A DNA stretch of 64,000 nucleotides from CAYTBN01 sp964436045 (lineage in GTDB: Bacteria > Myxococcota_A > UBA796 > UBA9615 > CAYRNR01), in assembly GCA_964436045.1 (NCBI GenBank), contig CAYTBN010000024.1, forward strand, positions 28,904 to 92,903. The letters are read 5' to 3'. The position numbers and the translations under genes were made by a program. Positions within the stretch are counted from its first letter, which is position 1, and every line of letters starts with the position of its first letter. Below the pieces are notes generated by a model, which saw only the letters and a list, made by a program, of their open reading frames with translations, made no database searches and was not told the origin of the DNA. Below, one piece after another: positions 51,786-59,330 of this stretch.

Positions 51786-52712
51786 ATGGCCGAAGCGCGA
51801 CCGTCCAGCGACCGCCGCAAACAGCGTGGACAGTTCTTCACCCCGCCCGAGGTGGCCCGCTTCCTGGTCGAACTGCTGGTCCGGCTGTCCCCGGGGCTGC
51901 GAACCGCAGCGGACACGCGGATCGTCGACCCGGCCTGCGGAGAGGGCGTGTTCCTGGAGGCGGCCCGGGCCGTCCTGCCGATGGACCCCTCCGAGCTGGT
52001 CGGAGTGGACCTCTACCCCCAGTCGGGCGGCTTCTGGGACGAGACGGGCAGGGCCAGCGTGCTCCGGGTTGGCGATGGCCTGCTGGAACCCGAGGGCGGG
52101 GACTTCGACCTTGTGCTGGGCAATCCACCGTTCCACAGCGACGCCCTGCATTGCCTGCGGGATCCGGCGGACGACGTGGAGGCCATCGGGCGCGCCCGGC
52201 GGCTGGAGCGCGCCCTGTTGACCCGCTACAGCCTCTGGCGGGAGACCATCCAGTACGAGCCCCCCCGGCGTGCCCCCCAGCTGGCGGTGCCGGGCACGGC
52301 TGGCCAGGAGCCGGAGCCGCGATTGCCGGCCAAGACCCGGGAGCAGCTGGCGCGTTTTCCCGCCGAGCTGGTGTTCCTCGAGCGGTTTGTCGAGCTGTGC
52401 CGCCCGGGCGGCCATGTGGCCATCGTGTTGCCCGAGGGGGTGGTGGCCAACCGCCGCCTGCAGTTCGTGCGGGACTGGTTGCAGGCACGCTGCCAGATCC
52501 TGGGGGTGGTCAGCCTTCCCCGCGGGACCTTCCGCCGCTCCGGGACCGCAGCGGTCACGGCGACCTTGCTGCTACGTCGCCGGGCGGAGGGCGAGGGGAT
52601 CGATGGCGGCAGGTCCATGCTGCTGCGGGTGGAGCGACTCGACCGGCTGGAGGGGTTGCTGGATCAGGTAGAGGCGCAGGTGGCCAGCGAGGGGGTGAGT
52701 CTTGGGCAGTGA
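51786..52712 (+). CDS. N6-adenine DNA methyltransferase, HsdM-like (short)
   Basis: This 308-residue gamma-class methyltransferase has the type I signature GQFFTPPEVARFLVELLV (15-32), SAM motif DPACGEG (48-54) and catalytic NPPF (113-116). Typical HsdM proteins have 480-550 residues; this one lacks the N-terminal helical domain and is reduced to the catalytic core. It is followed by an HsdS-like gene overlapping by 11 bases. No HsdR helicase-nuclease is found in the window. It may act as a modification-only or regulatory methylation system. Confidence 0.82.
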   Translation: MAEARPSSDRRKQRGQFFTPPEVARFLVELLVRLSPGLRTAADTRIVDPACGEGVFLEAARAVLPMDPSELVGVDLYPQSGGFWDETGRASVLRVGDGLLEPEGGDFDLVLGNPPFHSDALHCLRDPADDVEAIGRARRLERALLTRYSLWRETIQYEPPRRAPQLAVPGTAGQEPEPRLPAKTREQLARFPAELVFLERFVELCRPGGHVAIVLPEGVVANRRLQFVRDWLQARCQILGVVSLPRGTFRRSGTAAVTATLLLRRRAEGEGIDGGRSMLLRVERLDRLEGLLDQVEAQVASEGVSLGQ

Positions 52713-53487
52713 TCCCTTGCTGTGGCTCGCCGCCGCCGACCTGCGGGGCCAGCGCTGGGACCCGGGGTACTGGGACCCGCGGCTGCGGGATCCGCTGGCC
52801 GGTTGTGTTCACCCCCTGGCCGCGCTCGGCGAGTTCGTCGCCACCGACGGGATCACCTACGGGCGGATCCTGCCTGGGCGCCGTCCGCCCGTCGGGGATG
52901 GTCCGCTCTACGTGACTCAGAAGGCGGTGCGGCCGACGGGCCTCGATCCCACCTGCTGCACCCGGATCGCCGAGGGGTGCGATTGGGACACGCCGCGCGC
53001 GCGAATCCGCCCCGGCGACCTGTTGATCCCCCGATCGGGCGTGGCCACACTGGCCCGCGGTGTGATGAGCGTGTTCCTCGAGGACGAACCGGCGGTTGTG
53101 GACTGCTTCACCGACCGTGTCTCGCTGAACGGCTACCCGTCCCCCGTGGCGAGTCTGTTCCTGCGCAGCCGGCCGGGCTGGCTGCAGATTCACCGTCAGA
53201 TCAACGGGGTCGGCCCGCCGAACCTCTCCTTCGACGAGATCCGCGGCCTGCGGTTGCCCGTGTTCCCATCCGACGTGCGGCAGGCCCACCTGGAGGCATA
53301 CGCGCGGGTCCACCAGGCGCATCTGGCGTGGATCGCGCGGCGGCGGGTCTGCGCCGAGGTGGGGCTGGACCCCGCGAGCGACGACCACGCCGGCGAGCTG
53401 CGCCGGGTTGCCCAGCGGGCGCTGCGGGTGGCGGTGCAGGGGGTGGCACGCAGCGTGTTCGATCCCGACTGCCGGGACATGTCCTGA
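52702..53487 (+). CDS. type I specificity (HsdS-like) single-domain protein
   Basis: This 261-residue protein has features of one target-recognition half-domain. It has a GDLLIPRSG motif followed by LARGVMSVF (the usual GDILI-R-G core of S subunits), a QINGVGPPNLSFDEIRGLRLPV stretch matching the conserved end of a TRD, and a C-terminal helix. Full HsdS has two such domains of about 400 residues in total, so this one would need to dimerise. The start is uncertain: TTG 52702 overlaps the HsdM-like gene by 11 bases. The tandem arrangement with the HsdM-like gene supports a joint function. Confidence 0.7.
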   Translation: MGSDPLLWLAAADLRGQRWDPGYWDPRLRDPLAGCVHPLAALGEFVATDGITYGRILPGRRPPVGDGPLYVTQKAVRPTGLDPTCCTRIAEGCDWDTPRARIRPGDLLIPRSGVATLARGVMSVFLEDEPAVVDCFTDRVSLNGYPSPVASLFLRSRPGWLQIHRQINGVGPPNLSFDEIRGLRLPVFPSDVRQAHLEAYARVHQAHLAWIARRRVCAEVGLDPASDDHAGELRRVAQRALRVAVQGVARSVFDPDCRDMS

Positions 53488-53523
53488 ACCCACCTTGCCA
53501 GGCCTCCCCAGCTGTGGTCCGAT

Positions 53524-53537
53524 GGGCCGATCGGCCC
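53524..53537. other. 14-bp perfect palindrome upstream of the MaoC gene
   Basis: GGGCCGATCGGCCC (53524-53537) is self-complementary and lies 14 bases before the MaoC ATG, just upstream of its GGAGG site. It could be an operator or a translation-affecting hairpin. No partner evidence. Confidence 0.3.
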
Positions 53538-53551
53538 CCTTGGAGGCAGCC

Positions 53552-54364
53552 ATGAGTGTGAGCTGGCGACCCGACGAAAAGACCCCGCACACCTACGCGC
53601 GGCTGTCCGGAGATCACAACCCGGTACACCTGGACCCGGAGGTGGCCCAGGCGGCGGGGTTCCGCGGGGCCATCGTCCACGGCATGTGTGTGCTGGGCGC
53701 CGTGGCCCGGGCGGCGGCGCTCGAGGCGCCGGGCAAGGTGCTGCGCAAGCTCGACATCCGCTTCGCCGGGCCGGTCTATCCGGGCCAGCACGTGGTGATG
53801 GACGCCACCCCCAAGGAGCTGCCCGACGGCATGACCCGGGTCCAGATGAAGGTCTCGGTGCCGGACGAGGCGCCCTCGCTGATGGCGCCCGCGGCCTTCG
53901 TGTTCGGCGCCAACGATGGCTCGGACGTGCCCGAATTCCCCGGAAAGCTGCTGGTGCGGGTCCACGCCGAACCCCGGGACGACGACGTGGTCGCCGAGGA
54001 GTACACCTTCAGCGACCAGGACGTGGCCGATTACCGGGCGCTGACCACCGCCAGCGGAGTGGGAGCTGAGGCCGCTCCGCCGATGCTGATGGGGACCCTG
54101 GGGCTCACCGACGCCCTGTGGTACGCGTTCTCTGGCGAGAAACCCGAGGAGCCGGGCAACTGGGTCCACCTGCGGCAGTCCGGGATCTTCGTGTGCCCCA
54201 TCGAGACCGGGGTGACCTACCGCTGCCGCGTGCAGGCCGGGCTGACCACGGTGATCCGGTCGAAACAGGGCGCGATGGTCTCGATCCCGTTCGTGGTCCA
54301 GGAGTCCGCCGGGCCGCTGGTCCAGGCGGGCACGGTGACACTGCTGTACGTGCTGGAGGGGTGA
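53552..54364 (+). CDS. MaoC-like hydratase, double hot-dog fold
   Basis: This 270-residue protein has the R-hydratase motif in its first hot-dog domain: TYARLSGDHNPVHLDPE with Asp21 and His26 as the catalytic pair, followed by GFRGAIVHGMCVLG. The second half lacks that motif and probably forms the structural hot-dog partner. It would hydrate an enoyl-CoA. ATG 53552 follows TTGGAGGC; the upstream open frame is antisense or overlapping shadow. The GMC oxidoreductase gene starts 11 bases after its stop, suggesting a shared lipid-oxidation pathway. Confidence 0.86.
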   Translation: MSVSWRPDEKTPHTYARLSGDHNPVHLDPEVAQAAGFRGAIVHGMCVLGAVARAAALEAPGKVLRKLDIRFAGPVYPGQHVVMDATPKELPDGMTRVQMKVSVPDEAPSLMAPAAFVFGANDGSDVPEFPGKLLVRVHAEPRDDDVVAEEYTFSDQDVADYRALTTASGVGAEAAPPMLMGTLGLTDALWYAFSGEKPEEPGNWVHLRQSGIFVCPIETGVTYRCRVQAGLTTVIRSKQGAMVSIPFVVQESAGPLVQAGTVTLLYVLEG

Positions 54365-54375
54365 GGGGGAGGTCG

Positions 54376-56415
54376 ATGACCTGGGTTTGGATCGGCGTTC
54401 CCGTCCTGGTTGCGGTCCTGACCTACGTGCGGCTGTTCGCCGGCTACGGGGCTCCCGGGCGCCAGCTGGAGCATCTACGCCCCTGGTCCCACGCCTTCAC
54501 CAGCGCCGCGGGGGACACGCTGTTCCCGGCCGGCGGGGCGTTGCCACCGTCCGCCGCCGACGTGGACGTGGTCGGCTACCTGGACGACTGGATGGGCCGG
54601 CTGCCGCGCCAGCAGCGGACCCTGATCAAGCTGTTGTTCCTGATGCTGGAGCAGGCGCCGCTGCTGGCGCTCAGCCCGCGTCGTTTCTCCGGGCTGCCGC
54701 GGGAGGCTCGGGAGCGGGTATTCGCCACCTGGGAGGGCAGCCGCCTGTACTACAGGCGTTCGATCCTCGCGGGGCTGCGCACCGTCTTCAGTTTCGCCTA
54801 CCTGGACCACCCCAAGGTGCACGAGGCGCTGGGCATCGCCGACCGCAAGGCCTGTCAGCCGATCCCCACCACCCACCTGACCCCGGACGAACTCGGGGAG
54901 GGCAAGCTGCTCGACCTGGCGGATCACGACCCGGACGTGCGGGTGGAGTGTGACGTCGTGGTGGTCGGTACCGGCGCGGGCGGCGCGGTGGCGGCCCAGG
55001 TGCTGGCCGAAGCCGGCCTGGACGTTGTGATCCTCGAGGAAGGGCCCCTGGTCCGACCCGAGGACGTGTCCCGCAACTGCGGCATCGGCATGACCCAGAT
55101 CCTCCACGAGGGGGGCATGCGGACGATGATCGGGCCCACCGCCACCCCGACGATGCAGGGGCGCTGCGTGGGCGGCTCGACCCTGCCCAACTCGGCGATC
55201 CTGTTCCGCTTCCCCGACCCGGTGCTGGACCGCTGGCGGGACGAGTTCGGCGTCGAGGGTATCGACAACCGGGTGCTGGCCGCCTCCTACGATCGGGTCG
55301 AAGGGGCCACGGACAAGGCCCAGGCCCGTCCGGAGCAGCTCGGACCGAAGAACCTGCTGTTCGCCCGCGGCGCCGAGGCCATGGGCATCGACGCCGAGCC
55401 CTTCCACCTGGCCAAGAAGGGCTGCAAAGGCTGCGGCGAGTGCCTGCCGTCGTGCCCCATCGGTGCCAAGCGCTCCACCGACATCTCCCACGTGCCTGCC
55501 GCGGTCAAGGCCGGCGCCCGGCTGTACGTCAACTGCCGTTGCGACGAGGTGCTGGCCGGCGAGGGCGGCGCCCGCGGCGTGATCGGCAGCTTCTTCGACG
55601 GCGACGGCCGCAAGCAGGGCCGGATCCGGGTCCGCTCCCGGGCCGCGGTGCTGGGCGGAGGGGTCTTCGGCACCCCGATCGTGCTCAAGCGCAGCGGACT
55701 CGCCAACAGCTCGGGCATGGTGGGCCGCAACCTGCGCGCCCACCCCGGCGGCGCCCTGTTTGGCCTGTTCGACGAACCGGTGAACCCCTGGATCGGCTCG
55801 ACCCAGGGGTACGGCGCGTTCCTGGACGAGCACACCAAGATCGAGGTGCTGTGGTCGCCCCTCTCGGTGATGGCGGTGCGGATGCCGGGCTTTGGCCACG
55901 CTCTGAAGGAGAACCTGGCCCAGTTCCGCCACACGGCGGTCTGGGATGCGGTGGTCTGGGGCGAGTCGGTGGGGCGGATCCTGACCTACTCCGGGTCCAA
56001 TCCCACGGTCTGGTATCACCTCAACCAGATCGACACCGACCGGATGATCCGTGCGTTGCGGGTGGTGGCCGAGATGTTCTTCGAGGCCGGGGCCCACGGC
56101 ATCCTGCCCGGCATCCACGGGCTGCCCGAGCGGCTGACGACCCGGGATCAGCTGGATCTGCTGAAGCCGGGAGCGATCAAGCCGTCCCAGCTCGTGGTGG
56201 CGGCGACCCACCTGTTCGGCACCTGTCGGATGGGCACCGATCCCGCCAGCTCGGTGGTGGACTGCCGCGGCGAGAGCCACGACGTCCGCAACCTGTTCGT
56301 GGTCGACTCCTCGGTGATGCCGTTTGGCACCCGGGTCAACCCACACGAGCCGATCATGGCGCTGGCCGACCTGTTCTCCCAGGGCATCGTCGAGCGAATG
56401 AAGACGGACGCGTGA
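54376..56415 (+). CDS. GMC-family oxidoreductase with CxxCxxCxxxC cluster (long-chain alcohol/sterol-oxidase-like)
   Basis: This 679-residue flavoprotein has an N-terminal membrane segment (about 4-20) and a helical region (about 60-170) reminiscent of small GMC-associated subunits. The FAD motif is VVVGTGAGGAV (Gly198, Gly200, Gly202). Catalytic-region motifs are HLFGTCRMG and NPHEPIMAL near the C-terminus. Residues 350-360 contain Cys350, Cys353, Cys356 and Cys360-Pro, a ferredoxin-like spacing also reported in long-chain fatty alcohol oxidase-type GMC proteins. It probably oxidises an alcohol or sterol at the membrane. It follows the MaoC gene directly. Confidence 0.82.
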   Translation: MTWVWIGVPVLVAVLTYVRLFAGYGAPGRQLEHLRPWSHAFTSAAGDTLFPAGGALPPSAADVDVVGYLDDWMGRLPRQQRTLIKLLFLMLEQAPLLALSPRRFSGLPREARERVFATWEGSRLYYRRSILAGLRTVFSFAYLDHPKVHEALGIADRKACQPIPTTHLTPDELGEGKLLDLADHDPDVRVECDVVVVGTGAGGAVAAQVLAEAGLDVVILEEGPLVRPEDVSRNCGIGMTQILHEGGMRTMIGPTATPTMQGRCVGGSTLPNSAILFRFPDPVLDRWRDEFGVEGIDNRVLAASYDRVEGATDKAQARPEQLGPKNLLFARGAEAMGIDAEPFHLAKKGCKGCGECLPSCPIGAKRSTDISHVPAAVKAGARLYVNCRCDEVLAGEGGARGVIGSFFDGDGRKQGRIRVRSRAAVLGGGVFGTPIVLKRSGLANSSGMVGRNLRAHPGGALFGLFDEPVNPWIGSTQGYGAFLDEHTKIEVLWSPLSVMAVRMPGFGHALKENLAQFRHTAVWDAVVWGESVGRILTYSGSNPTVWYHLNQIDTDRMIRALRVVAEMFFEAGAHGILPGIHGLPERLTTRDQLDLLKPGAIKPSQLVVAATHLFGTCRMGTDPASSVVDCRGESHDVRNLFVVDSSVMPFGTRVNPHEPIMALADLFSQGIVERMKTDA

Positions 56416-56435
56416 CGTCGAACTCCTGGAGGTAA

Positions 56436-56462
56436 TCTCCATCCCGAAATGCGGGATGGAGA
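56436..56462 (+). terminator. perfect 11-bp hairpin after the GMC oxidoreductase gene
   Basis: TCTCCATCCCG (56436-56446) pairs perfectly with 56452-56462 across a 5-base loop (AAATG), 20 bases after the stop. No T-run follows, so it may be a non-canonical terminator or the left end of the larger repeat element at 56471-56626. Confidence 0.5.
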
Positions 56463-56470
56463 CTGGCGTG

Positions 56471-56626
56471 GTTCCCAAGGCCAAGATGAGTCATTTTTCG
56501 CGAGGTCAATGGTCCGGCACACCGGGAGGGCAAGGGTTTCCGCGGAGACGTACTCGTGTACGTCGCACAAGGAAACCCGCGGCCCGACGCCGAGATCGCG
56601 GAAAAGGGCCATTTTGGGATGGGAAC
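56471..56626. repeat. nested inverted-repeat element
   Basis: Three nested inverted repeats are centred on about 56555. The outer arms GTTCCC (56471-56476)/GGGAAC (56621-56626) extend imperfectly to TTTTTCGCGA (56494-56503)/TCGCGGAAAA (56596-56605). The middle arms are GGGTTTCC (56534-56541)/GGAAACCC (56571-56578). The inner stem is GACGTAC (56547-56553)/GTACGTC (56558-56564) with a 4-base TCGT loop. No protein-coding frame makes sense here. It could be a small non-autonomous mobile repeat or a structured RNA/leader for the next gene. Confidence 0.6.
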
Positions 56627-56637
56627 GAGGTAGACCG

Positions 56638-57156
56638 ATGACCTGGACCGCCCGTGCCCTCTTGATCGCGATGACACTGGGGATCGCTGCGCCCGCGGTC
56701 GCCAACGACACCCTGGACGGCACCTTCGTGCTGGATCTCGAGGCCAGCGACGATCCGGCGGCGATCATGAAGATCCTGGGGATGAACGCGGTCATGCGCG
56801 CCATCGCCCGCAAGATGAAGAGCAAGCTGACCATCGACGGCGACGGGACTCAGGTGACGATTGGCGTGGAGACCTCGCTGGGCAGCAACGAGTCGGTGCT
56901 ACAGACCGACGGCACGCCGATCACCGCCAAGGGCGGCGAGTTCGGCAGCGGCTCGATGAGCATCCGCTGGAGCGAGGACCGCACGGCGCTGATCGCCACC
57001 TCGGACACGGTGATGGGCGACGGCCGCAAGGTCCACAACGTCACCACCCGCTCGCTGCAGGACGCCGACACCCTGCTCCAGCAGTTCGACGTCCTCATCG
57101 AGGGGGAGGAACCGATGACCGTCAAGCGGATCTTCCGGCGGGTGACGGACGGCTGA
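56638..57156 (+). CDS. exported lipocalin-like protein of unknown function
   Basis: This 172-residue protein has a clean Sec signal peptide (to about residue 23, PAVAN). The mature domain opens with GTFVLDLEASDDP, has a helix (AIMKILGMNAVMRAIARKMK), then a series of strands closing with MTVKRIFRRV. That order recalls small lipocalin/fatty-acid-binding folds, but there is no diagnostic motif. ATG 56638 is picked because the signal peptide starts there. The gene is preceded by the nested repeat and converges on the esterase gene with a 7-base gap. Confidence 0.65.
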   Translation: MTWTARALLIAMTLGIAAPAVANDTLDGTFVLDLEASDDPAAIMKILGMNAVMRAIARKMKSKLTIDGDGTQVTIGVETSLGSNESVLQTDGTPITAKGGEFGSGSMSIRWSEDRTALIATSDTVMGDGRKVHNVTTRSLQDADTLLQQFDVLIEGEEPMTVKRIFRRVTDG

Positions 57157-57163
57157 TCGGCCC

Positions 57164-57982
57164 TCAGTGGGCGAGCCAGAAGTCGTAGAAGATCGACTCG
57201 TCGTACTCGTAGTCCAGGATGTGGCCCTGGCCCTCGAAGATCACCAGCTCCGACTCGATCCCCAGTGACACCAGCCCCTGGTGGGTGGCCTCTACGGCCG
57301 GCAGCCAGCCCGCGTCGAGCTCGCCGACGCCGTTGAAGACCGCCTTGCCCGTGAGCGCGGCCTCGATGGCCTGGGTGTCGAAGTTGATGAAGGCGCCCGG
57401 GGCCCCCAGCAGGGTGGCGAAGGTGTCCGGTGCGTCGAGGATCAGCGCAAAACTGCCCACACCGCCGTTGGACGTACCCGCCAGATGGACGTGGTCCGGG
57501 TCGCCTCCGTAGCACAGCAGGAGCTCCTCGACCACGTCGACCGTTCGCGCGTACTCGTCGGTCAGATCCCCGTCCTCGGCGTAGACCGCCGCCACGCGGA
57601 ACTTGTCGACGGTGTCGCCGTCGGCCAGCCAGCGGCCCCAGCTCCCCTCCGCCGCAGAGCGCTGACCACCTCCGCCGGGCAGGAACACCACGGTCGGCAC
57701 GTCCAGGGCGGCTTTGGCCGGGTGATGCACGAAATAGGGAGCGGCCGGTGTCGTCAGGATCTCCTGGAGGATGTCGGGGACGGCATCCTCGCAGTACTCG
57801 GGGGGGTCGAGGGGCGTGGTGTCGTCGTCGTCGTCGCCGGTGTCGTCGTCGCCAGTGTCGTCGTCGTCATCGTCGGCCGAGTCATCGTCATCGTCGTCAT
57901 CGCCGATGATCCCGGTGGTCGGACAACCACCCGCCGCGAGCGCCAGCGCGAGCGCCAGGATCCAGAGGTGGGTGTGTCTCAT
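57164..57982 (-). CDS. Asp-linker lipoprotein with alpha/beta-hydrolase (esterase/PHB-depolymerase-like) domain
   Basis: This 272-residue predicted lipoprotein is lipidated at Cys20 (LAAGGC), followed by a roughly 30-residue linker dominated by Asp (about 28-57). The hydrolase domain has an oxyanion-hole region (VVFLPGGGG), nucleophile Ser171 in GTSNGG, and a late His in EGQGHIL. Such domains occur in feruloyl esterase and PHB-depolymerase-like enzymes (COG3509). It would hydrolyse an ester outside the cell. ATG 57982 is picked over a longer frame because the signal peptide begins there. Confidence 0.8.
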   Translation of the reverse strand: MRHTHLWILALALALAAGGCPTTGIIGDDDDDDDSADDDDDDTGDDDTGDDDDDTTPLDPPEYCEDAVPDILQEILTTPAAPYFVHHPAKAALDVPTVVFLPGGGGQRSAAEGSWGRWLADGDTVDKFRVAAVYAEDGDLTDEYARTVDVVEELLLCYGGDPDHVHLAGTSNGGVGSFALILDAPDTFATLLGAPGAFINFDTQAIEAALTGKAVFNGVGELDAGWLPAVEATHQGLVSLGIESELVIFEGQGHILDYEYDESIFYDFWLAH

Positions 57983-58002
57983 AAAAACCCCTCTTCCCTC
58001 GT

Positions 58003-59283
58003 TCATGGGACCGTCTGTGGATCAGGGGCAGCGGCCCCCGACACCTGGAACAGATCATCGAGTGTGAACCCCTCGAAGGGGTTCTGCGGGATCGGGACGC
58101 CACCGTCGGCGAGGTAGATCGCACCCTCGCCGGGCAGGAACACCATCGACTGGATCGCCCCGTTGTTGGCCAGGGAATCGCCACCGTCCTCCAGCTCCGC
58201 GGGGTGGGTCTCACCCGTCGCCGGATTGTGGGTGTCGCGGAGGATCGCCACGGCCCCGGCCAGATCCAGCTCCCCGTGGCGGCTGCCGTCGCCGCCGGGC
58301 GTCAGCAGCTGCTCGAGCCGCTGGTAGCGGGCTGCGCTGCCAGCGGCGGGGGGCTGGTGCAGCGCCGCCATCTCCAGGTGGACGAAGTGGTTGGTGGCGT
58401 AGATCACCCCGTCCTCGCCGAGGATCCGCTCGCCGATCCCACGATCCGACATCTCGAACACCGAGGCCTCGCCCGTGACCCCGTCGGAGACCACCACCAG
58501 CTCGGTGGAGATGTGGTCCTCGGCCTCGTAGTACGCCCGCACCTCGTCGAGCGAGTGGGCCTCGGCAAGCAATTGCCGCGTCATCTGAGTGTGGCTGTGG
58601 CCGTCGCGATCCGGGTAGTTCAGCCCGTAAGCCTCGTTGGACGCCAGCGCCAGCCCGGCGGCGTTCATCCCCGAGTAGGGGGACACGTTTCCGGGGAAAC
58701 CGAAGGCCGCGTTGGCGATACCTTCGTCGGGAAACCGCACGATCAGGGTCGGGTGGTCGATGATGTGATCGACCTTGGTCCAGTCCAGGTTGCGGGCGTG
58801 GATCAGCGATCCGTCGGCCGTGGTGGGATCACGGACCACGAACTGGCTGCAACCCAGCTCGTGGTTCATCACCTCGAGAACCACGTCGCCGTACGCCACC
58901 AGCAGGCAGCGGTCCATCGACCACAGCTCGTCGTCCATCGCATCGACGATACCCTGGCACTCGTCGATGACGTCGGGGTAGGAGTTGGCGTAGGCCTCGT
59001 CCAGCAGTCCGTAGTAGTCGGCCAGCGGCTCGAGCAGGCCCAACTCGGATTGTTCGATCCATGCGGCCCCGGCCAGCAGCTCCTCCCGCAGCAAGGTGCC
59101 GTGCTGGACCCCCATCTCGTAGGATGTGCCACCCACGCGCAGGACTGCGATGTCGCCGTGGTAGATCAGGCTGGGCTCGAACACGACCTCGGTGACGGCG
59201 CTGTCGTCGTCATCGGCCGGGCCCTGGCAGCCCGTCGGTAGCAGGGCGAGCAGCAGCCAGATCAGCGGGCAGAAGCGGACCAC
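58003..59283 (-). CDS. lipoprotein Ntn-hydrolase, C45/acyltransferase-like
   Basis: This 426-residue predicted lipoprotein is lipidated at Cys19 (LLPTGC, then QGPADDDDS). The mature domain matches the C45 (isopenicillin-N acyltransferase/acid-ceramidase-like) Ntn fold. The candidate nucleophile is Cys145 in HELGCSQFVV, followed by GSLIHARNLDW and the GFPGNVSPYSGMNAAGLALASN segment. In the family the N-terminus is released by self-cleavage before Cys; here a long stretch precedes it. GTG 59283 has an AGGGAGG site. The substrate is unknown, an acyl amide being most likely. The esterase lipoprotein follows 20 bases downstream. Confidence 0.78.
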   Translation of the reverse strand: MVRFCPLIWLLLALLPTGCQGPADDDDSAVTEVVFEPSLIYHGDIAVLRVGGTSYEMGVQHGTLLREELLAGAAWIEQSELGLLEPLADYYGLLDEAYANSYPDVIDECQGIVDAMDDELWSMDRCLLVAYGDVVLEVMNHELGCSQFVVRDPTTADGSLIHARNLDWTKVDHIIDHPTLIVRFPDEGIANAAFGFPGNVSPYSGMNAAGLALASNEAYGLNYPDRDGHSHTQMTRQLLAEAHSLDEVRAYYEAEDHISTELVVVSDGVTGEASVFEMSDRGIGERILGEDGVIYATNHFVHLEMAALHQPPAAGSAARYQRLEQLLTPGGDGSRHGELDLAGAVAILRDTHNPATGETHPAELEDGGDSLANNGAIQSMVFLPGEGAIYLADGGVPIPQNPFEGFTLDDLFQVSGAAAPDPQTVP

Positions 59284-59330
59284 CTCGACCTCCCTGTCCC
59301 CGGTGTAGCGAACGGCGGGGGCAGCCGCAA

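Noticed and set aside
56449..56640. Extending the exported protein at 56638 upstream through the nested repeat
   Set aside because: The extra 63 residues are Arg/Ser-rich and would bury the signal peptide that begins at 56638.
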